The notes below the pieces were generated by a model, which saw only the letters and a list, made by a program, of their open reading frames with translations, was not told the origin of the DNA and made no database searches. A DNA stretch of 46,521 nucleotides from Ligilactobacillus salitolerans (GTDB lineage Bacteria > Bacillota > Bacilli > Lactobacillales > Lactobacillaceae), in NCBI RefSeq assembly GCF_003864415.1, contig NZ_BFFP01000016.1, forward strand, positions 1 to 46,521, in the 5' to 3' direction. Positions 39,132-46,521 of the stretch are shown in pieces (position 1 is the stretch's first letter; each line of letters starts with the position of its first letter). Made by a program: the position numbers and the translations under genes.

Positions 39132-41063
39132 TTATTCTGTTTGCATCGCCCGACTAGTAATTTTAGTCTTATTCAGCAACACTGAACTGGTAACCACTGA
39201 CAGAGAACTGAAGGCCATCGCCAGTCCGGCAATTTCAGGGCTCAAGGTGACACCCAAGCCATAGAAGAGTCCCGCTGCAACTGGGATCCCTAAGACATTG
39301 TAGATAAATGCCCAGAAAAGATTCAACTTGATCCGATTAAAGGTCTTTTGACTGAGTTCCAAAGCCTGATCGACTGCTCGCAGATCGTTTTTGACCAGGA
39401 CGATCCCGCCAGCATCGATCGCGATATCAGTTCCGGACCCCATCGCGATCCCAACATCAGCAGTACTCAGAGCAGGAGCGTCATTGATCCCATCGCCGAC
39501 AAATGCCACTTTGCCGCTGCCTTGAAGCTGCTTGATCTGCTCAGCTTTATCAGCCGGCAGAACTTCTGCGATCACCTGATCAATGCCGACTTCTTTGGCG
39601 ATTGCTTGTGCGACCCGCTGATTATCGCCAGTCAGCATGACCGTCTTCAAGCCGCGTGCTTTCAAAGCTGAAATGGCGGCCGCAGAGGTTTCCTTTGGGG
39701 TATCCTGAATTGCGATCAGACCGATCACCTGCTGGTTAAGCCCGACTAGCACTACCGTCTTAGCTTGATCTTGCAAAGTTTCCATCTCTTTTTGCAGGTC
39801 TTCGTCCATTTGATAATCATGACGCAATTTAGTATTCCCCACAAAGGCATCTTGGCCGTTGAATTTAGCCGCCACACCCTGGCCAGAAATAGCTTGAAAG
39901 TCCGTAGCTGCTGGATATGCTGTCTGCTTTTCCTTAGCTGCATCCAAAATCGCCTCAGCCAATGGATGTTCCGAGTTCTCTTCCAAGGCTGCAGCAACTT
40001 GCAGGACTTGGTCTTGCTCACCGCGAACATCTGTCACGACCGGTTTGCCAACCGTGATCGTGCCCGTTTTGTCAAAGACCACCGTTTTGACGTCATTGAC
40101 AGTCTCTAAAACTTCACCATTTTTGATCAGGATCCCCATCTTAGCTCCGCGACCGGTCCCGACCATCAAAGCAGTCGGTGTCGCCAAGCCCAAAGCACAC
40201 GGGCAGGCGATCACAACGACCGCCACGGCAAAAATCAGTGCATTTGCCAGGTTGAGTCCTAGTAAGACATACCAAATCAAGAATGTCGCGATCGCAACGA
40301 TCAAAACGACCGGCACAAAAATGTCTGATACTTTATCAGTCAGTTTCTGGATCGGCGCATGGCTATTTTGTGCTTTTTTGACCAGCTCCACAATTTGGGC
40401 TAAGAGTGTATCGCCACCGACCTTCTTAGCCCGAAAAGTTAATGTCCCGGTTTTATTGAGTGTCGAGCCGATCACTGAATCGCCTGTCTGGCGTGAAACA
40501 GGCAGACTTTCACCGGTCACCATTGATTCATCGATCGTCGAACTGCCAGAAATAACTTCCCCGTCAACAGCGATCTTTTCACCTGGTTTAACTCTGATCT
40601 CATCACCGACGACGACCTGGTCCAGCGGAACCTTAACGAACTGGCCGTCACGTTTGACCTCAGCTTCCTTTGCCTGGAGACTGAATAATTTTTCGATCGC
40701 ATTCGATGCATTGTTGCGCATTCGCTCTTCAAATACCTGACCTAACAAAACAAAGGTCGTCACAAAAGCTGCACTTTCAAAGAAGACTTGCTTGTGTGTC
40801 AATAAAGCATAGATACTATAGAAGTAGGCGGTTGCGGTCCCAATTGCCACTAAGGTGTCCATATTCGAATGGTGCTTTTTAAATGAGGCCCAGGCACTCT
40901 GAATGAATGGCCCCGCTGAAAGTCCCATCACAATGGTCGTCAACACGAACATGGTCCAGTGTCCGCCAGGCAGCATCCACCCAGTCAACGGCTTTAAGAT
41001 CATTTCCACCAGCATGGGCAGCGATAAAACCAGTGAGATCCAAAAACGTGTTGTAATTTTCAT
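39132..41063 (-). CDS. copA: Copper-translocating P1B-type ATPase without N-terminal metal-binding domain
   Basis: Membrane ATPase of 643 residues that pumps Cu(I) out of the cytoplasm. The translocation motif is CPC (287-289, [16 protein letters not shown]), the phosphorylation site DKTGT (331-335), the actuator TGES (183-186), the HP motif SEHPLAEA and the hinge [11 protein letters not shown]-terminal helices carry YN and MAFSS, typical of Cu(I) ATPases. The usual N-terminal CxxC domains are missing: the protein starts just before TM1. Two cupredoxin-like proteins precede it in the operon and may supply copper. Its ATG overlaps the cupredoxin stop (TAATG). CopY control is inferred from the cop boxes. 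Confidence 0.93.
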   Translation of the reverse strand: MKITTRFWISLVLSLPMLVEMILKPLTGWMLPGGHWTMFVLTTIVMGLSAGPFIQSAWASFKKHHSNMDTLVAIGTATAYFYSIYALLTHKQVFFESAAFVTTFVLLGQVFEERMRNNASNAIEKLFSLQAKEAEVKRDGQFVKVPLDQVVVGDEIRVKPGEKIAVDGEVISGSSTIDESMVTGESLPVSRQTGDSVIGSTLNKTGTLTFRAKKVGGDTLLAQIVELVKKAQNSHAPIQKLTDKVSDIFVPVVLIVAIATFLIWYVLLGLNLANALIFAVAVVVIACPCALGLATPTALMVGTGRGAKMGILIKNGEVLETVNDVKTVVFDKTGTITVGKPVVTDVRGEQDQVLQVAAALEENSEHPLAEAILDAAKEKQTAYPAATDFQAISGQGVAAKFNGQDAFVGNTKLRHDYQMDEDLQKEMETLQDQAKTVVLVGLNQQVIGLIAIQDTPKETSAAAISALKARGLKTVMLTGDNQRVAQAIAKEVGIDQVIAEVLPADKAEQIKQLQGSGKVAFVGDGINDAPALSTADVGIAMGSGTDIAIDAGGIVLVKNDLRAVDQALELSQKTFNRIKLNLFWAFIYNVLGIPVAAGLFYGLGVTLSPEIAGLAMAFSSLSVVTSSVLLNKTKITSRAMQTE

Positions 41064-41335
41064 TACTCAACAACTACTTTCCCGAAAAACATGTCCATGC
41101 CGCAACTAAACTGATATTCCCCGGCTTTATCTGTCGCCACTGTCACTGTCTTCGAGACATTTAACGGCAGCTCTTCTTCAAAACCAAGCTCCTTAGAGTG
41201 CACGACGTCCAAACACCCCTGCTCACTGGTTCGGGTGAAGGTGAGTTCTGCCGGCACTCCCTGCTTTAAAGTGACTACTTCTGGGTCATAACCGCCTGCA
41301 ACTGTTACATTAACCTTTTGTGTGTTCTCGCTCAT
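41063..41335 (-). CDS. Soluble cupredoxin-domain protein of the copper operon
   Basis: Small protein of 90 residues with one cupredoxin-like beta sandwich: [82 protein letters not shown]. Likely copper ligands are the Cys in GCLDVV and the Cys and Mets in FSCGMDMF. No signal peptide is seen, so it probably acts inside the cell. It is coupled to copA by a one-base overlap and may pass Cu(I) to the ATPase, which lacks its own N-terminal domain; this is inference. Start at ATG 41335 (GGAGG eight bases upstream), not the ATG at 41350. Confidence 0.85.
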   Translation of the reverse strand: MSENTQKVNVTVAGGYDPEVVTLKQGVPAELTFTRTSEQGCLDVVHSKELGFEEELPLNVSKTVTVATDKAGEYQFSCGMDMFFGKVVVE

Positions 41336-41380
41336 CGTAAATTCCTCCATTAATTTTTTTCTCTCTTGCTAGCCGCCGCA

Positions 41381-41752
41381 CTATTTAATGATCAATTTAC
41401 CGTGAAACATGTCCATACCGCAGGCCCACTGAAACTCACCTGCTTTGCTGGTATCGATCTTGACTGTCTTAGTCTCATCTTTAGGCAATTCTTGGTTGAT
41501 CCCAAAATCCGGAAAAACGACACGGTCCAAACAGCTGGATGGATCCCTGCGTGTAAAATTGATCTTTGCCGGCACGCCCTTTTTCAAAACCACAGTTTCA
41601 GGTGAATAGCCGCCTTTGACTTCAACGTCGATACTTTGCTGATCAGCTTGGACTTCGGCTGTGCCTTGCTCAGTCTCATGTTTGGCGAAAAACCACCAGA
41701 TAATAAAACCAATTAAAGCCAAGCCCACCAGTAAAACAATAATTTTTACCAT
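41381..41752 (-). CDS. Membrane-anchored cupredoxin-domain protein
   Basis: Protein of 123 residues. One N-terminal TM helix (VKIIVLLVGLALIGFIIWWFFA) anchors it, probably with the domain outside. The rest (about 40-123) is a cupredoxin domain very similar to its neighbour: VEVKGGYSPETVVLKKGVPAKINFTRRDPSSCLDRVVFPDFGINQELPKDETKTVKIDTSKAGEFQWACGMDMFHGKLII. The cysteine in SSCLDRVV and the ACGMDMFHG motif are shared. The pair looks like a duplication with one copy at the membrane surface. It lies between copY and the soluble copy, with 17 bp to copY. A copper storage or transfer role is inferred. Confidence 0.87.
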   Translation of the reverse strand: MVKIIVLLVGLALIGFIIWWFFAKHETEQGTAEVQADQQSIDVEVKGGYSPETVVLKKGVPAKINFTRRDPSSCLDRVVFPDFGINQELPKDETKTVKIDTSKAGEFQWACGMDMFHGKLIIK

Positions 41753-41769
41753 GACTTATTTCGCTCCTT

Positions 41770-42225
41770 TCACTGACAGCATCCGTTAGCTTGACACTGG
41801 CTTCGATCTGCCAGACAATCACAGGCGACTTGGGAAGGTGCCGTTTTTGCCTTCTGTTTCAAAATATCCTGCATCTCTGTAATATCGTTTTGACTCAGCG
41901 GCGTTTCTGTCAGTAATTTGACCAGTTCCTGGCCCTTTTTCATAGCACAGATCCGAGCGAAGGTTTCACTAGTCATCTGATCCATCGCTTCAGTCTCAGT
42001 GACTTGCGGCAGGTAGATAAAGCGCCGTCCTTCCTTTTCCGTGGCTAAAGCGCGCTTATTGACCAAGCGTCGCAGTAAGGTTTTGACTGTCGATTCAGTC
42101 CACGCTTTTTTGCCTTGGATCAAATCACTGACTTCGCTGCTGGTTGCCTTGCCTTTTGTCCAAATGATCCGCATCAATTCCCACTCAGAGGTCGTCATCT
42201 CCGGACTCTCTTGTACCATTTGCAT
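41770..42225 (-). CDS. copY: CopY-type copper-responsive repressor
   Basis: Repressor of 151 residues of the BlaI/MecI-CopY family. The winged helix is MTTSEWELMRIIWTKGKATSSEVSDLIQGKKAWTESTVKTLLRRLVNKRALATEKEGRRFIYLP, and the dimerisation region follows. The C-terminal metal hook is CDCLADRSQCQANGCC, a variant of the CxCxxxxCxC of enterococcal CopY in which the second pair is C-(5)-CC. Cu(I) replacing Zn(II) there releases DNA. ATG start behind AAGGAG. It is the first gene of the cop operon, and two cop boxes lie in its promoter. Confidence 0.92.
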   Translation of the reverse strand: MQMVQESPEMTTSEWELMRIIWTKGKATSSEVSDLIQGKKAWTESTVKTLLRRLVNKRALATEKEGRRFIYLPQVTETEAMDQMTSETFARICAMKKGQELVKLLTETPLSQNDITEMQDILKQKAKTAPSQVACDCLADRSQCQANGCCQ

Positions 42226-42242
42226 TGACTTTGCTCCTTTCG

Positions 42243-42298
42243 TTTACATCTGTCATTTCACCTTTATCATACCTCATGATTTACATTTGTCAACGAAA
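42243..42298 (-). promoter_or_regulatory. cop promoter with two CopY boxes
   Basis: On the minus strand TTGACA (about 42288-42293) and TATGAT are 16 bp apart. Two copies of the cop box TACAnnTGTa are present: TTACATTTGTCA (42281-42292, overlapping the -35) and TTTACATCTGTCA (42243-42255, downstream of the -10). Each has one mismatch to the symmetric consensus. Confidence 0.8.
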
Positions 42299-42372
42299 AA
42301 GGAAAATATTTCTTGTTTGTCAGTAAACAAGCTATTTCAACTCTTAGACCCAATTCAAACAAAATTCAACAT

Positions 42373-42401
42373 TTTACATCACTTCAGATTATTTATATAA
42401 T
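42373..42401 (+). promoter_or_regulatory. Promoter of the aldo/keto reductase gene
   Basis: TTTACA (42373-42378) and TATAAT (42396-42401), 17 bp apart, located 40 bp before the start codon. Confidence 0.7.
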
Positions 42402-42441
42402 AGTAAGGAATCATAAATTCATGAAAAGCGAGGTTTTATCT

Positions 42442-43293
42442 ATGGATCTAACAAGCACCTACACATTGCACAATGGCGTTGAAATTCCGGTCGTCGGCTT
42501 TGGTACCTGGCAGACTCCAGACGGAGATGTTGCTGAATCTTCTGTGAAAGCCGCTCTTGACGCTGGTTACCGCCACATTGACACAGCCGAAATGTATGGC
42601 AATGAAAAAAGTGTCGGCCGTGGGATCAAGGCCAGCGGTGTTCCGCGGGATGAAATTTTTGTCACCAGCAAGCTGACCAATACCCTCCACAGCTATGACG
42701 ATGCAACTGCCGGTTTGGACCAGACCTTGAAGGATCTTCAGCTTGACCACCTCGATCTCTTTTTGATCCACTGGCCAAACCCAGCCCCTTACAGAAATGA
42801 TGACTGGGAAAAGCACCTGCAAGAAACCTGGCGTGCCTTTGAAGATGCTTATAAGGCTGGCAAAGTCCGCGCGATCGGTGTCTCCAACTTCCGCAAGCAC
42901 CATTTAGAAGTCCTGGAAAAAACACAAACGATCGTGCCGATGGTCAACCAGATCCATCTTTGCCCCGGCGACCATGATGATGAATTAGTTAACTACTGTC
43001 GCGACCGCAAGATCCTGCTGGAGGCTTATAGTCCATTTGGTACCGGTAAGATCTTCAGCGACCCGACCTTACAAAAATTGGCGGCAGAAACCAACCACTC
43101 TGTAGCTCAGGTCTGCTTGCGCTGGTCTTTACAACGCGAATACCTGCCGCTGCCTAAATCAGTTCATGCTGATCGGATCCAGCAAAATACTCAGATTTTT
43201 GATTTTGAATTAACGGACGCTCAAATGGCCGAACTCGATGCCTTAGTTGGTGTCGGCGGCTACGGCAATAATCCCGATACTGTTCCATTTTAA
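42442..43293 (+). CDS. Aldo/keto reductase (AKR5-like)
   Basis: NADPH-dependent carbonyl reductase of 283 residues with a TIM-barrel fold. Family motifs are VEIPVVGFGTWQTPDG, DAGYRHIDTAEMYGNEKSVGRGIKASG (Asp and Tyr of the catalytic tetrad), FVTSKLTN (Lys), LFLIHWPNP (His), and GKVRAIGVSNF with the cofactor region YLPLPKSVHADRIQQNTQIFDFEL. The pattern matches 2,5-diketo-gluconate reductase or YvgN-like enzymes of Firmicutes, which reduce methylglyoxal and other aldehydes. I chose ATG 42442 (GCGAGG eight bases before); the frame is open further upstream but covers the promoter. Confidence 0.92.
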   Translation: MDLTSTYTLHNGVEIPVVGFGTWQTPDGDVAESSVKAALDAGYRHIDTAEMYGNEKSVGRGIKASGVPRDEIFVTSKLTNTLHSYDDATAGLDQTLKDLQLDHLDLFLIHWPNPAPYRNDDWEKHLQETWRAFEDAYKAGKVRAIGVSNFRKHHLEVLEKTQTIVPMVNQIHLCPGDHDDELVNYCRDRKILLEAYSPFGTGKIFSDPTLQKLAAETNHSVAQVCLRWSLQREYLPLPKSVHADRIQQNTQIFDFELTDAQMAELDALVGVGGYGNNPDTVPF

Positions 43294-43303
43294 ATAAATA
43301 ACA

Positions 43304-43346
43304 AAAGGAGTGGGCTTCTCGTGACTGAGAGGCTCGCTCCTTTTTT
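43304..43346 (+). terminator. Intrinsic terminator of the aldo/keto reductase gene
   Basis: A 17-bp stem with G-U pairs (AAAGGAGTGGGCTTCTC with GAGAGGCTCGCTCCTTT) around a 6-nt loop, then TTT. Confidence 0.85.
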
Positions 43347-43360
43347 GTTGCTTGTTGATA

Positions 43361-43690
43361 TGTGGAGGTTACTCTGGACGATGTACCTCCACATCCTTCT
43401 GGATACTACTCTGCCCGACTTGTATCCACGACTTTCTTTCCTGGATACTACTCTGCCTGACTTGTATCCACGACCGTCTTTCCTGGATACTACTTCGCCC
43501 GACTTGTATCCACGACCGCCTTTCCTGGATACTACTTCGCCTGACTTGTATCCACGACCGCCTTTCCTGGATACTACTTTGCCCGACTTGTATCCACGAC
43601 TTTCTTTCCTGGATACTACTCTGCCTGACTTGTATCCACGACCGCCTTTCCTGGATACTACTTCGCCCGACTTGTATCCACATCCCTAAT
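43361..43690. repeat. 42-bp hairpin repeat array, seven regular units and one variant
   Basis: Seven units start at 43401, 43443, 43485, 43527, 43569, 43611 and 43653. Each is GGATAC, a 15-nt centre (TACTCTGCCCGACTT with few changes), GTATCC and a 15-nt spacer (ACGACCGCCTTTCCT type). An eighth unit at 43361 has the same centre type (TACTCTGGACGATGT) but other arms: TGTGGAGGT and ACCTCCACA. Open frames on both strands exist only because 42 is a multiple of 3. Confidence 0.95.
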
Positions 43691-43711
43691 TGAATCAAAT
43701 TGAATAATTTA

Positions 43712-43748
43712 ATAGACCTCTAGTGCCTGGTACACACTAGAGGTCTAT
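43712..43748 (-). terminator. Hairpin after pepN
   Basis: ATAGACCTCTAGTG pairs perfectly with CACTAGAGGTCTAT (14 bp) around a 9-nt loop, ending 8 bp from the pepN stop. The downstream T content is low. Confidence 0.7.
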
Positions 43749-43756
43749 CTTGATAA

Positions 43757-46282
43757 TTATTTGATAGCTTGTGCTACTGCTTCATTGACAGCTGCCTTTT
43801 CATCCTCGATCAAAGCAACCCGACTCTCGATCACCTTGGTATCCATCTGGATCTCGCGCTTCAAGCCAGAGACATCAAGCTTAGGTGTAAAGAATTCCTT
43901 GAACTCAGCTAAACGCTCCGGTGTATGGAAGACTCCAGCGGTAACTGTAATAAACGTTGGGAACTCCATGTCGCCGCCAACTGTTTTTTCTAGCCACTGC
44001 CATTCTTGCCGGATCCAATCCCAAGCTGCCTGCTGACCTTTATCGTTGGCCAAAACATCACGGTACCAGCCCCGCAGGTCTTGCGGTCTGATCACGTCAC
44101 TGTTCTCAAAGTCGGCTACGATCTTAGCGAGTAAGTCCTGATCTGACGTCTTAGTCAGTGCAAATTCAATGCCGGCTTGGTAATTACCATCAGAAGTTTT
44201 ACCGTGCTCAGCCAGTAACTGATCAAACAATTCTGGGCTGCCATAATTTTTTACTTCATTTTGCAAAATGTAAGGACGGGTGTCAGCCGGCAATGAAGCT
44301 GGCTCATATTTTTTCTCAAGATATAAAGCATGCCCTTGCGCGATGGCATCAGCGTTTTGCGCATACAACGCAGCGTTCAAAATATACGGACGAGTCAGCT
44401 GATCATCAATCGATTCGCCGTCTTTTGGCTGCCAGCCTAACCGCTGAACCTGTGCGCCGCTTAGCTGATCAAACAGCTCACGTAAATTGCTTTCCTCTGT
44501 TGAGTCCGGCTGCACGAACTTCTTCAAGTTGCCTGTGATTTGGTACAAGGCAACATTCACTAGGTTAGATTTGCTGTCAGCGAAGTCCTTTAGCAACGGG
44601 ACGACACTGGCGTATGAAATTTGCCGCCCTTCTGCGAGCAAACGCAGATCCTGCAACAATTGCAGTTGAGTGATAGCATCCAAATCTTTAGCGTTTGCCA
44701 AAATATCTTCCAAGAGCCCGTCATCGTATTTAACGATAAAGTGTGAATCATTCCCCAAGTTCAAACGCAAAGGCTGGCCAGCAGCTGCGCGTAATGTTGC
44801 GTAATCGCCCAGTTCGATCGTCTGTTCCGCCATGATCTGCGGTACTGCCTCATAGTTGCCGTTTAACGGGATCTGCCACAAGCGGCCGACTTCATTGCCT
44901 TCACCAACGAAAAACTGCTGCTGTGAGAGGGTCAATCTGCCGTCCACGACCTGGACACTAACAACCGGGTACCCTGGCTGCTCCAACCATGTATTCATGA
45001 TTGTTGCCAGGTCAATGCCGGCTGCCTGTCCCAAGGCATCCCAGAGATCTGCCCCAGTGGCATTGCCATATTGATGTGCTTCAAAATAAGCCTTCAAGCC
45101 TTGACGCAAGGCATCATCACCGATCAAAGCCCGGACCATGACCAGCATCCGCGAACCCTTAGCATAAACGATCGCCCCATCAAAAATCGCATCGATCTCA
45201 GCTGGTTCTTCAACTTGGACATGCACAGACTGCACTCCATCAGTCGCGTCACGCTGCAAGGCAGCGGAAGCTTCAGCTGTCTGGAACAGTTCCCAAATAT
45301 GCCAGTCTGGTTCCAAGGCATCGATTGCGACGTATTCCATCATGTTGGCAAAACTTTCATTGAGCCAAAGGTCATCCCACCACTGCATGGTGACTAAGTC
45401 GCCAAACCATTGATGAGCTAATTCGTGCGCGATCACTGTTGCGACACGTTCCTTGACTTCCAGTGAAGTGTTTTCTGGGTCGATGACCAGATATGCTTCA
45501 CGGTAGGTCACTAAGCCCCAGTTCTCCATTGCCCCGGCAGAAAAGTCCGGTAGTCCTAATTGCCAAGAATGCGGCAACGGATAAGGTGTGTGGTAGAAAT
45601 CTTCAAAAAATTCGATCGAGCGTTTCGCAATGTCTAACGCAAAATCAAGTTCATTTTCCTGGTGAGCTTTGGTTGAGAAAACACCAACCTGCACGCCGCT
45701 CTTAGTCTGCGTGAGCTTGCTTTGCATCTCGCCAAAGGCAAAGGCTACCAGGTAAGTGGACATTTTAACTGTTTTTTCAAAGTAATGTACACCGTCTTTA
45801 ACCTCAGTTTCAGGCATGTTAGCAATAATTGTTTCACCTGGATGCTCGTCAAATTTAATTGCTAATTCAAATGTCGCTTTAGCTGCTGGTTCATCGACAC
45901 AGGGAAAGGCTTGCCGGGCAGCCGTAGTCTCAAACTGTGTCCCGATCAATTGCTTCTTTTCCCCATTAACCTGGTAGTAGGACGGGTAGATCCCCATCAT
46001 AGTATCAGTCAAAGGAGCTGTGTAGTCGATTGTGAGAGTTGTGTTTCCTGGTTGAGCCAGTGTAACCTTGATCGTTTCAGCCTGGTCATCCACAGCAAAT
46101 TCAACATCATTGCCTGCAACTTGAACGCGTGCAACCTTTAAGAACTTCTGGTTGATGGCGATCTGAGCCGAAAGTGCTTGCCCGCTGATCTCCGTTTGAC
46201 CGGTGATCAATTTGGCAGACCGATCAATGTCTAAATATACCTTGTAGTCTGTCGGTTTAAAATCATCATATAAACGTGTCAC
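43757..46282 (-). CDS. pepN: Aminopeptidase N (lysyl aminopeptidase), M1 family
   Basis: Zinc aminopeptidase of 841 residues (lactobacillus PepN is about 844) that releases N-terminal residues from peptides in the cytoplasm and is central to use of milk or plant peptides. The N-terminus is RLYDDFKPTDYKVYLDIDR. The exopeptidase motif is GAMENWG and the zinc site is HELAHQWFGDLVTMQWWDDLWLNESFA (HExxH-18-E). The C-terminal helical repeat domain is complete. Start is GTG 46282, 11 nt after AAGGAGG; the longer frame from TTG 46309 would include the ribosome-binding site. The 46310-46521 upstream region contains its promoter area, but no clear boxes stand out. Confidence 0.95.
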   Translation of the reverse strand: MTRLYDDFKPTDYKVYLDIDRSAKLITGQTEISGQALSAQIAINQKFLKVARVQVAGNDVEFAVDDQAETIKVTLAQPGNTTLTIDYTAPLTDTMMGIYPSYYQVNGEKKQLIGTQFETTAARQAFPCVDEPAAKATFELAIKFDEHPGETIIANMPETEVKDGVHYFEKTVKMSTYLVAFAFGEMQSKLTQTKSGVQVGVFSTKAHQENELDFALDIAKRSIEFFEDFYHTPYPLPHSWQLGLPDFSAGAMENWGLVTYREAYLVIDPENTSLEVKERVATVIAHELAHQWFGDLVTMQWWDDLWLNESFANMMEYVAIDALEPDWHIWELFQTAEASAALQRDATDGVQSVHVQVEEPAEIDAIFDGAIVYAKGSRMLVMVRALIGDDALRQGLKAYFEAHQYGNATGADLWDALGQAAGIDLATIMNTWLEQPGYPVVSVQVVDGRLTLSQQQFFVGEGNEVGRLWQIPLNGNYEAVPQIMAEQTIELGDYATLRAAAGQPLRLNLGNDSHFIVKYDDGLLEDILANAKDLDAITQLQLLQDLRLLAEGRQISYASVVPLLKDFADSKSNLVNVALYQITGNLKKFVQPDSTEESNLRELFDQLSGAQVQRLGWQPKDGESIDDQLTRPYILNAALYAQNADAIAQGHALYLEKKYEPASLPADTRPYILQNEVKNYGSPELFDQLLAEHGKTSDGNYQAGIEFALTKTSDQDLLAKIVADFENSDVIRPQDLRGWYRDVLANDKGQQAAWDWIRQEWQWLEKTVGGDMEFPTFITVTAGVFHTPERLAEFKEFFTPKLDVSGLKREIQMDTKVIESRVALIEDEKAAVNEAVAQAIK

Positions 46283-46521
46283 GAAAATACATACCTCCTT
46301 AAATTTCAAGCAACGTAAAAAACGCTGTTAATCAGTAATTTCATTATACTCTAATAAATGCCAGATAAGCTACGAAATACTTTCATTGTAAGTGGCCGTT
46401 TTTAGTTGGTCACTTTCCTTCTCCCGATTTTGGACGAATTCTGACTAAATGATTGTGAATTAAAAAATTTACTTCGAAACTTCTTGTTTGTATCCTTATC
46501 TAGGTAATTTAACTTGTTTTA

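Noticed and set aside
43361-43690. CRISPR array
   Set aside because: The spacer-like segments are themselves nearly identical between units and there are no cas genes.
43321-43698. Open reading frames on both strands across the 42-bp array, giving 14-residue repeats such as LDTTLPDLYPRP
   Set aside because: Period 42 is a multiple of 3, so several frames stay open automatically. The hairpin design and the same geometry at other non-coding loci argue against coding.

Overview
The window looks like chromosome of a low-to-mid GC Gram-positive lactic acid bacterium, most likely a member of the Lactobacillaceae. Supporting this are strong AGGAGG ribosome-binding sites with frequent TTG/GTG starts, T-box and TPP leaders, a lactobacillus-type PepN, a CopY-controlled copper operon with cupredoxin genes, the ACT (UPF0237)-UPF0210 gene pair, YkoEDC/ThiT vitamin transport, and a VanX-type dipeptidase. 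I do not name a species. No rRNA, tRNA or CRISPR array was seen.

Layout. 1-6.2 kb is accessory: the tail of an ISL3-type transposase with its terminal repeat, a MoaF-like protein, an orphan bacteriocin-immunity-like gene, a RelB/DinJ-YafQ toxin-antitoxin operon, two acetyltransferases, a TnpB-only IS605-type element, and a HAD hydrolase broken by one in-frame stop. 6.6-9.3 kb holds membrane proteins (one VanZ-like), a D-2-hydroxyacid dehydrogenase and an HmoB/TRAP-like protein. 9.4-12.9 kb is a TPP-riboswitch operon, ykoE-ykoD-ykoC-thiT. 13.0-16.0 kb is a minus-strand MFS-ACT-UPF0210 operon. 16.1-20.4 kb carries a second acetyltransferase paralogue, an unknown protein, and a T-box-controlled amino-acid ABC transporter. 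20.8-23.1 kb is a PspC/PadR/DUF4097/HAAS envelope-stress-type operon. 23.3-28.7 kb has a D-Ala-D-Ala dipeptidase, a VOC protein, an OhrR-type regulator, KhpB/Jag with an apparent ACG start, and PEP synthase. 29.6-34.1 kb is an activase-glycyl radical enzyme-FSA aldolase operon. 34.3-37.3 kb pairs an OppA-like lipoprotein divergently with two hydrolases. 37.7-46.3 kb has an MFS exporter, the copper operon, an aldo/keto reductase and PepN.

The most unusual signal is intergenic. Three separate loci (about 14.4, 20.6 and 43.5 kb) carry arrays with the same 42-bp geometry: a 27-nt potential hairpin (6-bp arm, 15-nt centre, 6-bp arm) plus a 15-nt spacer. Arm sequences differ between loci or units, and in two of the loci they change on both sides so that pairing is kept. 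A second, unrelated family of about 125-bp units sits inside two operons (18.6-18.9 and 30.5-30.9 kb) and ends exactly at the Shine-Dalgarno sequence of the downstream gene; it also holds a hairpin whose arms differ between copies while the flanks are conserved. Two intrinsic terminators (29.5 and 37.5 kb) share a near-identical centre with compensatory arm changes. Other points are a T-box leader with a second antiterminator/terminator module lacking its own Stem I, the ACG start of khpB, and a predicted TnpB guide RNA with a readable guide.
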